NCBI GenBank assembly: GCA_003278855.1
Contig: QCCU01000003.1
Span: forward strand, 59,593-123,592
Direction of reading: 5' to 3'
Source: Prochlorococcus sp. AG-347-M23
Lineage (GTDB): Bacteria > Cyanobacteriota > Cyanobacteriia > PCC-6307 > Cyanobiaceae
Length of the DNA stretch: 64,000 bases
Shown here: positions 27,173 to 35,604 of the stretch, piece by piece
Numbering within the stretch: position 1 is the first letter of the stretch
Layout: each line of letters starts with the position of its first letter
Position numbers and translations under genes: made by a program
Notes under the pieces: generated by a model
Told to the model about the DNA's origin: nothing
The model's input: the letters and a program-made list of their open reading frames with translations, nothing else
The model's database searches: none

Positions 27173-27325
27173 CTAATTCAACCTTCTTCTCAATTTTCTT
27201 TTTAGAGGAATACTGCTATATGCATGAGTACCAATAGATGGAGGCAAATCATTCTTTAACGGATGCATAAAAGCATTTGCCATACTCTCTAACATTTTCG
27301 TAAGCCAAGTAATTACTGATTTCAT
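27173..27325 (-). CDS. small conserved basic protein
   Basis: A protein of 50 residues starting ATG 27325: an amphipathic N-terminal helix (VITWLTKMLESMANAFMH), then PLKNDLPPSIGTHAYSS, then a basic end (PLKRKLRRRLN). It ends three bases from the desaturase stop (convergent). The Pro-rich middle and regular codon use suggest a real gene. Confidence 0.55.
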   Translation of the reverse strand: MKSVITWLTKMLESMANAFMHPLKNDLPPSIGTHAYSSIPLKRKLRRRLN

Positions 27326-27377
27326 TTGAAAATCTAAAAGTGTACTTTTTTATCATCTAACTATATTACTGAAAAGT

Positions 27378-27402
27378 AAATCAGTCTTTATGCTGATTTT
27401 TT
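27378..27402 (+). terminator. hairpin with T run
   Basis: AAATCAG pairs with CTGATTT across an eight-base loop and is followed by T residues on the plus strand. It lies 208 bases after the desaturase stop and may end that transcript. The rest of the gap 27326-27613 shows no gene I can support. Confidence 0.45.
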
Positions 27403-27613
27403 AAGAAGATTATTTTATAAATTAATATTAAATAATCATAATTATTTTTTACTTTTGTGTTTTAAAAGAAGGATATTACTATCTTTTTCAAGGTGAACCT
27501 GCTGCAAAAGAAATTTAGTAAATAATACTTATTTTTTCTGATTCACTTAATAAATTAAATTATTAAACATAAATTTGTGCTATATCTCTATTCCAAATAA
27601 ATCCAAAAATATT

Positions 27614-27772
27614 ATGAATGATTCATTTGTTTCTACCAACCAAAATACAGAAATAGATTCTATTAATTCATATTTTGAGTGTATTACTGAATGCAGTATT
27701 GTGGATGGTCATCAAGAATGTATTACTCGTTGTTTAGAAGTTCATTTAAAGGGTGGTGATCAAAATGAATAA
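27614..27772 (+). CDS. twin CX3C microprotein
   Basis: A protein of 52 residues from ATG 27614 (an in-frame GTG at 27575 would add 13). The core CITECSIVDGHQECITRC contains two CX3C pairs eight residues apart, a layout that can form a disulfide-linked helical hairpin or bind a metal. The stop overlaps the next gene by eight bases, so the two are translationally coupled. Confidence 0.6.
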   Translation: MNDSFVSTNQNTEIDSINSYFECITECSIVDGHQECITRCLEVHLKGGDQNE

Positions 27773-27917
27773 AAAAAATTCACCTCAAAGGAAAACAACT
27801 TTAAAATGGAACTCGAATGGAGAGCTTTCCGAAATTGATATGTTAAGAATTTTAGAAAAAATATCATCACATGATCTTAATCAATGTGAATTAACATGCG
27901 ATTCTGATACAAATTAA
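27765..27917 (+). CDS. small soluble protein coupled to the CX3C protein
   Basis: A protein of 50 residues: basic start, then WNSNGELSEIDMLRILEKIS and an end with two Cys (NQCELTCDSD). It starts inside the previous gene (eight-base overlap). Function unknown; the shared operon suggests a joint role. Confidence 0.55.
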   Translation: MNKKNSPQRKTTLKWNSNGELSEIDMLRILEKISSHDLNQCELTCDSDTN

Positions 27918-28049
27918 GATATGTTTTTCAATATATTTCTAATACTGCTGATAAAAAAGCAGCTTATGGGATTTTTGTAGGTTTTTAATTAATCAGATTT
28001 CAATCAAGATTTAGAACATTTTCACAAAACTATAGTTTTATCCTAAAAA

Positions 28050-28190
28050 TTAATTTTTAGAACTTCTACCTTTTTTTAAGAATGTTTTACTAATTTCTTT
28101 TTTTGTTAGTTGAATCGGTTTTACTAATCCTGAATCACCATGAGTTGGACAATAATAAGTCATAAGCATCCAATTTTTTTCTTGATCCAT
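28050..28190 (-). CDS. small basic protein
   Basis: A protein of 46 residues starting ATG 28190. It begins MDQEKNWMLMTYYCPTHGDS, and the tail KKEISKTFLKKGRSSK is highly basic. The CPTHG segment resembles half of a zinc site. Not recognised. Confidence 0.5.
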   Translation of the reverse strand: MDQEKNWMLMTYYCPTHGDSGLVKPIQLTKKEISKTFLKKGRSSKN

Positions 28191-28379
28191 AACTAATCAC
28201 TATTTAAATAATGAATAAGTAAATAGGATGAATTTTGAAAAAATTGCTTTTTTTTAAGCTTTTTTTCTTTTTTACTTAATAATTTATAAAAATTTTGAAT
28301 CTATTCTCACAAAATAGATATAAATACGCATGACTTTAAAAAAAAATCCTGCTATTTATTAATAAATTCAAAATTATTC

Positions 28380-28511
28380 ATGTCTCTAGAATCTATATTG
28401 ATGGTAGTTGCTCCAATCTGTCTTTTTACAGTAGGAGTTATTGTTTTACCTATCCTGGTAAAGCCACGTAAACAATCTGGTTTACCTAAGAGATATATAC
28501 GCGGTCTTTAA
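28380..28511 (+). CDS. small single-span membrane protein
   Basis: A protein of 43 residues: span ILMVVAPICLFTVGVIVLPIL, then a basic tail PRKQSGLPKRYIRGL. It resembles the start of the microprotein at 32802 (MSLDFILIP). The gap 28512-28768 that follows holds nothing I can support. Confidence 0.5.
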   Translation: MSLESILMVVAPICLFTVGVIVLPILVKPRKQSGLPKRYIRGL

Positions 28512-28768
28512 ATTAATTAATTAAGCTTCAAAAAAGAGAAAGACAATCAGCATAAAAAGGAAATAAATAAATAATAAAAAAATTAAAAAGATTGCGATAA
28601 AAGAATAAAAAAAAATGTTTGGCAAAGATAGTTTTTTGAAGATGAAATTAAAATCTTGAAAACTTTTCGAAAAAAAATTTATTAATTCTTTTCATTATGA
28701 GATGCTGTGATGGATAATAGATGATATAAATTCACTTTTATTTAACAAAATTCTTAACCAACAAAAAT

Positions 28769-29947
28769 TTGAGTAATATAAAATTTTCTGGTCTTAAAGG
28801 CCAAGCGCTTGTAATAAAGGATAAAGATATTCCAAGCATAAAAGAATTTCAGGATGTTATCCCAGATCACTACTTTAGGTGCAATACCAAAACTTCTTTG
28901 AAGTATCTTTTACAATCAGCTTTCATTCAATCATTAGTAGTAGCAATAGGGTTATCTATTCCATTTACCCCAAAAATGATCCCAATTTGGATAATTTACG
29001 CATTAATTTCAGGAACCACTGCAATGGGATTCTGGGTAATTGCCCATGAATGTGGGCATGGAGCATTCTCTAAAAACAAAACATTGGAATCTGTAACTGG
29101 TTATTTACTACATTCATTACTTCTCGTGCCTTATTTTTCTTGGCAGCGTTCTCATGCAGTTCATCATCGGTTCACAAATAACATAACTAATGGAGAAACT
29201 CACGTCCCTTTAGTCATTAAAGGGAATGGTGTTACAGAAAAAGTTGGCGGAGAAAAAGAATTACATTTTTCAAATTCCTTAGGTAAGAAAAATTATGGAA
29301 TGCTTCAACTTGTTTTACATCTAATATTTGGCTGGCCTGCTTATTTACTTACTGGAAGTACAGGAGGTGTTAAATATGGCACTTCAAATCATTTTTGGCC
29401 AATTAAACCATTTTCTAAAGCATTATGGCCATCAATATGGGCCAAGAAAGTTTGGATATCAGATATTGGTGTAGGTTTGACATTAGTGGCCATTTTTTAT
29501 TTAGTTTTCAAGTATGGATTATTTCCAGTAATTACTCTGTATTTGGGCCCTTTATTAGTAGTTAATTGTTGGCTAGTAGTTTATACATGGCTTCATCATA
29601 CAGATTCAGATGTGCCTCATCTTTCAAATACGGAATTTTCATTTATGAGAGGAGCATTTCTATCTATTGACAGGCCTTACGGTAGAGTCCTTAATTTTCT
29701 TCACCATAATATAGGTTCTAGCCATGTCGTTCATCATGTATGTCCAACGATCCCTCATTATCATGCAAAAAAGGCAACTGTCTTAATTAAAAAAGCCTTT
29801 AAAAAAGCATATCTTTTTAATCCTGATCCGATACACAAAGCTTTATGGAATATTGCCTGCAATTGCGTTGCTGTCGAGTTAGACATCAAGAGAGGAAGAT
29901 ATATATGGCAATCTTCATACAAAAATGATGGATTAAAAACACAATAA
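28769..29947 (+). CDS. omega-6 (FAD2-like) fatty-acid desaturase
   Basis: A polytopic membrane protein of 392 residues with a TTG start. The three His boxes are HECGHGAF (93-100), HAVHHRFTNN (129-138) and HVVHH (319-323) followed by PTIPHYHAKKAT. This box style and the PHYHA ending match plant-type omega-6/delta-12 desaturases, which convert oleoyl to linoleoyl chains. It differs from the DesA-like enzyme at 26063, so the region may set membrane-lipid unsaturation, for example in cold or high light. No signal for horizontal transfer was seen apart from its accessory setting. Confidence 0.88.
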   Translation: MSNIKFSGLKGQALVIKDKDIPSIKEFQDVIPDHYFRCNTKTSLKYLLQSAFIQSLVVAIGLSIPFTPKMIPIWIIYALISGTTAMGFWVIAHECGHGAFSKNKTLESVTGYLLHSLLLVPYFSWQRSHAVHHRFTNNITNGETHVPLVIKGNGVTEKVGGEKELHFSNSLGKKNYGMLQLVLHLIFGWPAYLLTGSTGGVKYGTSNHFWPIKPFSKALWPSIWAKKVWISDIGVGLTLVAIFYLVFKYGLFPVITLYLGPLLVVNCWLVVYTWLHHTDSDVPHLSNTEFSFMRGAFLSIDRPYGRVLNFLHHNIGSSHVVHHVCPTIPHYHAKKATVLIKKAFKKAYLFNPDPIHKALWNIACNCVAVELDIKRGRYIWQSSYKNDGLKTQ

Positions 29948-30054
29948 GCATCAATTCTTTATCACTTTAATTTACGCAAATCTGAAAAAAATATAAAAGA
30001 ATTAGCAATAACAAATTTTTCATCTTAGATAATACTCACAAGCTTAGTAATTCT

Positions 30055-30216
30055 ATGAGTGGCGACAATTTACATGGCAAACAGCCTATTAAATTTTATT
30101 CGGAAAAAATAACACTTACAAAAGTTGAATTATTAGAAAGACAGTTGAGTTTAGGCGAAAAAATTTCAGATTTAGATCAAAAGCATAAAGAATGGAGCAA
30201 AAAACTATCAGGTTGA
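30055..30216 (+). CDS. small helical protein
   Basis: A protein of 53 residues: polar start (MSGDNLHGKQPIKFYSEK), then a charged helix (KVELLERQLSLGEKISDLDQ) with coiled-coil character. No membrane span. Function unknown. Confidence 0.5.
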   Translation: MSGDNLHGKQPIKFYSEKITLTKVELLERQLSLGEKISDLDQKHKEWSKKLSG

Positions 30217-30266
30217 TCATCTAATAAGATTAATTTTAAGAACTTATTGATATTTGTATTTCATTA

Positions 30267-30884
30267 TCAAGAAACTTTTCTGTAAATTATTGAAAAATTA
30301 TTTGCAGGCATTCTAATAATATCCTCTTGAGAAAAACCATTTTTCTTACTCTCATCACAAACTTCCTCAAGATTTTTAATACCCCAAAGATCATTTTGCA
30401 TTTTTAATGAATTATCGAAAAAATAATTACTTTTACTTGTATGCTTATTACAAATTTTAAATGGCCCATACAAAATCAAAAATTGTCCCTTATTCAGTAA
30501 TTTTCCTGACTCTCTAAAGAGTGCTACAGTACAAGACCACTCTGCTACATGAATCATATTTATAGAGACTATTCCTTGCAAAGAATTAGCTAATATCAAT
30601 GGAATTTTCCAAGGAATTTTTTCTACATCAATCTCAAGAGGCTGGGGCATTTTCTTAGATAGGTCCTCATACTCAATCCAAGAACTTATACTTTTTCTAT
30701 GCACTAACTCTGGGTCACTTGTTTGCCAAATTATTCCAGGAAATCTTTTTTGAAAAAACACTCCATGTTCACCACTACCACTCCCTATTTCCAATACTGA
30801 ACCTTTTTTTATAATTCGGGATAGTACATCACCAATGCAGTCTCTATTTCTTAGAGTTGCCGAAAAAAAAAGTCTATTATCCAA
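30267..30884 (-). CDS. DUF938 SAM-dependent methyltransferase-like protein
   Basis: A protein of 205 residues. The DUF938 opening is FFSATLRNRDCIGDVL, followed by the SAM-binding VLEIGSGSGEHGVFF (about residues 31-45), QTSDPE, and an INMIHVAEWS segment. DUF938 proteins are predicted class I methyltransferases with unknown substrates. The last residues NNFSIIYRK match the family ending. Confidence 0.85.
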   Translation of the reverse strand: MDNRLFFSATLRNRDCIGDVLSRIIKKGSVLEIGSGSGEHGVFFQKRFPGIIWQTSDPELVHRKSISSWIEYEDLSKKMPQPLEIDVEKIPWKIPLILANSLQGIVSINMIHVAEWSCTVALFRESGKLLNKGQFLILYGPFKICNKHTSKSNYFFDNSLKMQNDLWGIKNLEEVCDESKKNGFSQEDIIRMPANNFSIIYRKVS

Positions 30885-30935
30885 AATTAAAAAAATTGGT
30901 CGCTTCAGTAAAAATAATAATTTTAAAATCCTTGA

Positions 30936-31046
30936 TTATTTAACCTTTCTCAATTTAGGAGTCTTGAAAAACATTATTTTAAGGCTAAAAAATAATATTG
31001 AAATTGTAAGAGCAGGCAAGATATAAAGTATTAAATCAGATTTCAT
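30936..31046 (-). CDS. microprotein, single membrane span
   Basis: A protein of 36 residues starting ATG 31046: LILYILPALTISILFFSLKI is the span, followed by a basic tail (KTPKLRKVK). A plus-strand frame across the same bases is less protein-like. Confidence 0.45.
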   Translation of the reverse strand: MKSDLILYILPALTISILFFSLKIMFFKTPKLRKVK

Positions 31047-31173
31047 TAGAGAAGGAATCCTGCCAAAAATTAAATGCATGTAGTAGGTCGCGAATGACAT
31101 AAATTCATATATATCTAATGTATTAATAGCAATTATTTGAATTCTAAAAACTACTTTTAGTCAAAACTAAAAT

Positions 31174-31215
31174 TAAAAAAAAAAGAGTCAGCCTGTATCC
31201 CTACTAGCTGACTCT
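31174..31215 (-). terminator. strong minus-strand terminator
   Basis: AGAGTCAGC pairs perfectly with GCTGACTCT (31184-31192 and 31207-31215), and on the minus strand a run of ten T follows. It lies just after the small minus-strand gene at 31225 and resembles a second terminator at 49881-49914. Confidence 0.75.
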
Positions 31216-31224
31216 ATTTTTATA

Positions 31225-31353
31225 TTAATTTAAATTACCTCTAAATGAGGGTATACCTCTAAAGAAACAAGGTGAAAAGCTTAAATTTTTTTTTTCAAAT
31301 TTAAAAAAATCAGAACAAAAATAATAATACAGATTAGGTATATTTCGACACAT
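31225..31353 (-). CDS. small protein ahead of a strong terminator
   Basis: A protein of 42 residues starting ATG 31353, with an aromatic Cys-containing N terminus and a distinctive end SFSPCFFRGIPSFRGN. Direct repeats in the DNA underlie the two RG(I/N) segments. A textbook terminator follows within ten bases, which supports a real minus-strand unit, either coding or a small RNA. Confidence 0.45.
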   Translation of the reverse strand: MCRNIPNLYYYFCSDFFKFEKKNLSFSPCFFRGIPSFRGNLN

Positions 31354-31461
31354 ATATGTAGCAATTTTTTGAATTTTCCTGATAAAGCGATGAATAATCC
31401 CTTTGTTTCTTTACATTAATATATATTTATGTTATATTTGTTAACAAATTACACAAATCAA

Positions 31462-31569
31462 ATGACTCCAGAAGCAGAACGTTTTAATGGTTGGGCAGCA
31501 ATGTTAGGTTTCGTTGCAGCAGTTGGCGCATATGTCACAACAGGCCAGATCATTCCAGGTTGGTTCTAA
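31462..31569 (+). CDS. high-light-inducible protein, very short form
   Basis: A one-helix Hli/Scp protein of 35 residues. It contains the helix AAMLGFVAAVGAYVTTGQIIPG, but the usual ExxNGR chlorophyll/salt-bridge motif reads EAERFNGW, with Trp in place of Arg. Hli proteins bind chlorophyll and carotenoids and protect photosystems under high light. The stop overlaps the next hli start by one base (TAATG). Confidence 0.85.
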   Translation: MTPEAERFNGWAAMLGFVAAVGAYVTTGQIIPGWF

Positions 31570-31709
31570 TGAAAAATAACGAACCAAAAATAGTTGAAAA
31601 AGAAAAAATCGTTGCTGAAAAGCTTAACGGCAGATTCGCAATGTTGGGTTTTGTTGCTTTAGTTGGAGCATATTTAACTACAGGTCAAATCATTCCAGGT
31701 TTTATCTAA
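31569..31709 (+). CDS. high-light-inducible protein
   Basis: An Hli protein of 46 residues with a charged N terminus, the canonical AEKLNGRFAMLGFVALVGAY motif and the TGQIIPGF ending. It is coupled to the preceding hli through TAATG and followed by a terminator. Paired hli proteins may form heterodimers, because a single helix is only half of a light-harvesting-like unit. Confidence 0.9.
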   Translation: MKNNEPKIVEKEKIVAEKLNGRFAMLGFVALVGAYLTTGQIIPGFI

Positions 31710-31730
31710 TTCAATTTTTTTAATTTTATA

Positions 31731-31762
31731 AAAAAGTCTAATTTAAATTAGACTTTTTTTTT
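31731..31762 (+). terminator. terminator of the hli pair
   Basis: AAAAAGTCTAATTT pairs with AAATTAGACTTTTT and runs into a long T stretch, 22 bases after the hli stop. Confidence 0.8.
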
Positions 31763-31935
31763 GACTTTTTCTAATTTATTAATCTAAATTGGCGACAAAC
31801 GATTTAATTTAAGAGATGAAAATGACGATATCTACTAACTTTTAGAATAAAATATGATTTTGATTATTCTTCTTCCTTAAAACTTAAATTTACTTGTTAA
31901 TTAATGCTATCTTTATCTAAATAATTAAAGAATTT

Positions 31936-32064
31936 ATGAGAGTAAAGCTCGAACCGGAGACAGCATTCATTGGAAAAAAATTTGCTTATATATTTTTGGG
32001 AATAATATTTAGCCTAAATGCCATAACTTTTATTTGGTTTTTCTTATTTTCAAATTTAAAATAA
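31936..32064 (+). CDS. small single-span membrane protein
   Basis: A protein of 42 residues: polar start (MRVKLEPETAFIGKKF), then the span YIFLGIIFSLNAITFIWFFL. It lies between the hli genes; function unknown. Confidence 0.5.
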   Translation: MRVKLEPETAFIGKKFAYIFLGIIFSLNAITFIWFFLFSNLK

Positions 32065-32140
32065 AAATCTGAATTTTTTTTCTAAAAAGCAAAAATAATT
32101 TAGCTTAAAAAAAGAGTTTATAAAAAAGGTTAGTTGGTTA

Positions 32141-32347
32141 CTAAAAAATTCCAGGAATGATTTGTCCTGTTGTGACATAGGCACCTAATAGTGCAACGAA
32201 ACCAACCATAGCCCATCTACCATTTACTTTTTCTGCATTTTGAGGGTAGCCGTCGTAAGAAACAGTTTCATCAATATAAGGCCTTGTTTCTGAGGGAAAC
32301 ATATTCTGTCTTCCGCCTGATTCTGTAGTAACTCCTGATTTTGTCAT
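32141..32347 (-). CDS. high-light-inducible protein
   Basis: An Hli protein of 68 residues with a polar N-terminal extension (about 38 residues, Gly-, Ser- and Tyr-rich), then AEKVNGRWAMVGFVALLGAY and the TGQIIPG ending. Unlike the short hli at 31462, the ExxNGR motif is intact. It converges with the small gene ending at 32064. Confidence 0.92.
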   Translation of the reverse strand: MTKSGVTTESGGRQNMFPSETRPYIDETVSYDGYPQNAEKVNGRWAMVGFVALLGAYVTTGQIIPGIF

Positions 32348-32547
32348 TAAAAATAAAATAATTGTTAACTAAAGTAACACAAATATTAACTTATGTAAAC
32401 CAAAATTTCGAATAAATTGGCTCTGAGCATTCATATTATGAGTCAAAATGTGACATTTATGTTTAAAAATTTAACAAGTCGCATTTTAAAAATCACTTTT
32501 TTATTAGAAATTCGCAATCATTCATTAAAATAAGCATTTATACTCAC

Positions 32548-32567
32548 AGTAAGTAATTTTACTTACT
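32548..32567. repeat. perfect 20-base palindrome
   Basis: AGTAAGTAA-TT-TTACTTACT, a nine-base perfect inverted repeat, 200 bases upstream of the divergent hli gene and just before an RNA candidate. It could be an operator or the end of a transcript. The remaining DNA from 32348 to 32547 shows no supported gene. Confidence 0.5.
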
Positions 32568-32574
32568 AGAATTG

Positions 32575-32676
32575 ATTTAGCATTTAGGAAGTGCTTAGCT
32601 GGTTAAGGCAGAAAATCTGAATTAACTAGATCGTCATGAGCTTGCCGGTGGGATACTTGCAGGCTCTTTCAATTTT
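32575..32676 (+). ncRNA. candidate small RNA with terminator-like hairpin
   Basis: A relatively GC-rich stretch in AT-rich DNA. It ends in an eight-base-pair hairpin (GAGCTTGC at 32638-32645 with GCAGGCTC at 32659-32666), then TTTCAATTTT. A 29-residue frame starts at 32636 but lacks a ribosome site. An RNA is therefore the better guess. Confidence 0.35.
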
Positions 32677-32801
32677 AAAAGCAAGTAAATATACTAAACA
32701 TATAGATATTTATTGGACCCATTGAATTAAATCTTGAAGATAAGTAAATAATGTCAAAGATTTATTTATTTGCTAAATAGATAATAGACTGAACAAAATG
32801 T

Positions 32802-32903
32802 ATGTCTTTAGATTTTATTTTAATACCATCATGTATTTTGATTATTCTTTTTCTACTAAATCGAGAAAATATAATCTACAAAAAAAATCAAAAGGTTAAA
32901 TAA
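32802..32903 (+). CDS. microprotein, single membrane span
   Basis: A protein of 33 residues beginning MSLDFILIPSCILIILFLL, with a basic tail. The N terminus resembles that of the protein at 28380. Composition evidence only. Confidence 0.4.
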   Translation: MSLDFILIPSCILIILFLLNRENIIYKKNQKVK

Positions 32904-33041
32904 TATCGTTATTCTAAAAAAGTTTAATACTTAATTAAGATCTAGAGATCGTACAATATATTTTTTTTAAAATAATAAATTTTTAAAAACCACTTTAATG
33001 TAATAAAGTTTCAAAATCTTAGAGAGAATTTAGTAGAGAAA

Positions 33042-33161
33042 CTATACGCACTTTTTTCTTGAAATTAATTTGTCCCAATATAGTTTTGCATTATTAATTT
33101 GATTTAGTTTTTGTTGGCAGTGTATGCAATTGCATTCGTATATGAAAGTTTTATTTTTCAT
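33042..33161 (-). CDS. small Cys-rich protein
   Basis: A protein of 39 residues starting ATG 33161 after a good AAAGGGG ribosome site. The YECNCIHC stretch with three Cys and a His, plus a late Cys, suggests a zinc or iron-sulfur site. Not recognised. Confidence 0.55.
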   Translation of the reverse strand: MKNKTFIYECNCIHCQQKLNQINNAKLYWDKLISRKKCV

Positions 33162-33234
33162 TCCTAACCCCTTTCTTTTTAAGAAACCAAATTTTTTGTT
33201 TTACTGCAAGTAAAAAAACTATTTTTTTTTAAAC

Positions 33235-33327
33235 ATGGGTAAATTAAAATTTTCTTTTTACAGAAATTTTATTTTGGTTTATACAACATTCATATTTTAT
33301 AATGCGGGAAAAGACAGTACAAATTAA
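33235..33327 (+). CDS. possible microprotein before the LptF/G gene
   Basis: A protein of 30 residues: basic N terminus, then an aromatic hydrophobic stretch (NFILVYTTFIFYNAG). It ends 11 bases before the permease start, so it may be coupled. Weak evidence. Confidence 0.35.
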   Translation: MGKLKFSFYRNFILVYTTFIFYNAGKDSTN

Positions 33328-33338
33328 ATAAATTTCTT

Positions 33339-34544
33339 TTGAAACTTTCAAATCAACTAGTAATTAAAAAAGCTTTAAATAAAATAATTGCTCCTTGGTA
33401 TTCCATACCTTTAATAGATAGGTGGTTATTAGGTCAAATAATCCCTCCTATGATATTTGCAATTTCTGCATTTACTGTTATTTCATTATCTGTTGGGGTA
33501 ATGTTTGATCTCATAAGAAAAATTGTTGAATTTGGTTTACCTCTATTTTTAGCTTTAAAAGTTCTTTTTTTTAGTTTGCCTAGCTTTTTAGTTTTGTCAT
33601 TCCCAATGGCAGTTTTGCTATCTACATTATTAGCCTATGGAAAATTATCAAGCAATTCAGAATTGTTAGCCTTGAAATCTTTAGGGATAAAAACCTCAAG
33701 AATTATTTCTCCAGCCATTGCTCTTTCAATATTTATGACGGGTTTAACTTTCTATTTTAATGATAATTTAGTTCCTAGAAGTAATAAGTTGGCTGAAACA
33801 ACTTTAAGAGCAGGCATGGGAAGTTCTTTTAGCGGCGAAACACAGAAATATAATATTATGTTCGCGAGATATGGATCCAGGATAAATGCATCTTCTAAGA
33901 AGCCAACTAAATCAAATACGCACCTTACTCATATATTCTATGCTTCATTATTTGAAAACAACATTATGAAGGGGGTTACTGTATTGGATTATTCCAGAGA
34001 AGATATTCAACAAATCCTAAAAGCAAACTCTGCAAAATTTGATAAGAAAAACTCTTCTTGGATATTTTCTGAAGGAAGTATTGTATCTATTGATCCAAAG
34101 GGACAAACAACGAATATTAAATTTAAAGAATACACATATCCCTTCGTGGAGGGCCCATTAGACTTAGCAAAAGTGCCTAAAGATTCTACTGAGATGACTC
34201 TGAAGCAGGCTTTAGAAGCAGAAAAAATATATAAAAAAACTGGTAACATAAAAGAGATAAGAAGAATTCAAGTCCGCATTCAAGAAAAATTTACTCTACC
34301 TTTCGCATGCTTGGTTTTTGGTTTAATAGGAAGCAGTTTGGGATCTAAATCTAATTTAAGATCTTCAAAAAGTCAGGGATTTGGATTGAGCGTAATTCTT
34401 ATATTAATTTATTATGTAATGTCATTTATATTTAGTTCATTTGGAGTGAAAGGTATTTTAACTCCTATATTGGCTGCATGGTTACCTGTCTTAATTTCTT
34501 TAGCAGGTGGAATTTATTTATTAAGAAAATCAAGTTCTTTTTAA
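33339..34544 (+). CDS. LptF/LptG-family permease (YjgP/YjgQ)
   Basis: A protein of 401 residues with TTG start. Three N-terminal spans (including FAISAFTVISLSVGVMFDLI), a central soluble beta-jellyroll-like domain (about residues 140-290), and three C-terminal spans form the LptF/G layout. These permeases work with the LptB ATPase to move lipopolysaccharide across the envelope. Cyanobacteria usually have one such protein. The visible FNDNLVPRSNKLAETTL and LPFACLVFGLIGSSLG segments fit the family. Confidence 0.88.
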   Translation: MKLSNQLVIKKALNKIIAPWYSIPLIDRWLLGQIIPPMIFAISAFTVISLSVGVMFDLIRKIVEFGLPLFLALKVLFFSLPSFLVLSFPMAVLLSTLLAYGKLSSNSELLALKSLGIKTSRIISPAIALSIFMTGLTFYFNDNLVPRSNKLAETTLRAGMGSSFSGETQKYNIMFARYGSRINASSKKPTKSNTHLTHIFYASLFENNIMKGVTVLDYSREDIQQILKANSAKFDKKNSSWIFSEGSIVSIDPKGQTTNIKFKEYTYPFVEGPLDLAKVPKDSTEMTLKQALEAEKIYKKTGNIKEIRRIQVRIQEKFTLPFACLVFGLIGSSLGSKSNLRSSKSQGFGLSVILILIYYVMSFIFSSFGVKGILTPILAAWLPVLISLAGGIYLLRKSSSF

Positions 34545-34609
34545 GATTTTAAGAACATTAATAAGTAATTAGCAAAATTTTTAAGTATAAAATTCTTGGA
34601 TCTCTATAT

Positions 34610-35188
34610 TCAATCTATTTTTTGATAACCGTACCAATCAGGATGATTGTTTTCTTCAACAAAATTATTATCTGGGGTTAATTCTATTTCCCAGTAGCCT
34701 ATCTTTTTTATTAGTTTACAATTATCACAACCAATTATTATTTTTAGAGAAGCCATATCATCTTTATGCTTTTTTTTACAACCAATAAGCCATTTAGATT
34801 TAGCTTTATTTTGTGCCTCTAATTTATTCGAAGCTATAACTAAACCAAACTCATGTTTTTCTTGCATAGAGCTTGGATCATAGCCTCCAATATTGACAAA
34901 CCATAAATTGTTTTGGGGCTTGTTTCTATTAGCTAATTGCTTTTTGTTAATTTTATCATTTTCAAAATTTTTCAAATTTATCTTATAGCCATCTATATAC
35001 TTTATTTTTTTATAGCTATCAATATGCAAACCTTTTGGAGATCCAAACCAATCCTTTCTTAAAGTATCATATGTATCCTCAATTTTAGATCCAACAACCC
35101 ATCTAACATCATGGAGTTCAATATTAGCTTTTTTAGCTCTTCCCCCAAGCACAACCAAATAAAGAAAAATATTTTCTAATTTTTTCAC
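34610..35188 (-). CDS. DUF1543-family protein
   Basis: A protein of 192 residues, GTG start. It shows the DUF1543 core FLYLVVLGGRAKKANIELHD (near residue 8), then VVGSKIEDTYDTL, DWFGSPKGLHID and NNLWFVNIGGYDP. The family is uncharacterised. Two Cys in IIGCDNCKLI may be an added metal site. Confidence 0.82.
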   Translation of the reverse strand: MKKLENIFLYLVVLGGRAKKANIELHDVRWVVGSKIEDTYDTLRKDWFGSPKGLHIDSYKKIKYIDGYKINLKNFENDKINKKQLANRNKPQNNLWFVNIGGYDPSSMQEKHEFGLVIASNKLEAQNKAKSKWLIGCKKKHKDDMASLKIIIGCDNCKLIKKIGYWEIELTPDNNFVEENNHPDWYGYQKID

Positions 35189-35274
35189 TTTTATTTAATG
35201 AGGTTTATTACTGCAATTTAATTAAAATTATAAAATTTTAGCTTATAGATAATTTTACTAATTCAGAGATTCTG

Positions 35275-35418
35275 TTAATTAAACCAACCTTTTTTCTTTT
35301 CTTTAACTTTTGGTGAAGTCTGAATCTTAGGCTCCTCGTCTACTCTACCTTTAATAATCATTAAGGGAACTATAGCCCATAGAGCTAAAAATAATATCCA
35401 GAATAGGTAAATGTTCAT
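35275..35418 (-). CDS. small single-span membrane protein
   Basis: A protein of 47 residues starting ATG 35418: span LFWILFLALWAIVPLMII, then a charged tail (KGRVDEEPKIQTSPKVKEKK). Function unknown. Confidence 0.55.
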   Translation of the reverse strand: MNIYLFWILFLALWAIVPLMIIKGRVDEEPKIQTSPKVKEKKKGWFN

Positions 35419-35604
35419 ACTATTAAAAATCAATAAAATCATAATAAAATTAATTAAATATGATTCGTGAGTTTCTTTTTAAAGTTCTAATTTAGATGTA
35501 TACTCATAGGTTTATTTTTAATAGAAGCTGTATAAAATGTCTAACAAATTTTATATAAATATTGAGGTTGACTTAAAAATTTTTATCCAGTAATTAAAAT
35601 AATC

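Noticed and set aside
30835..31026. 63-codon plus-strand frame
   Set aside because: Overlaps the start of the DUF938 gene and a better minus-strand membrane frame at 30936.
32636..32725. 29-codon frame inside the RNA candidate
   Set aside because: No ribosome site, and the first codons form the terminator-like hairpin.
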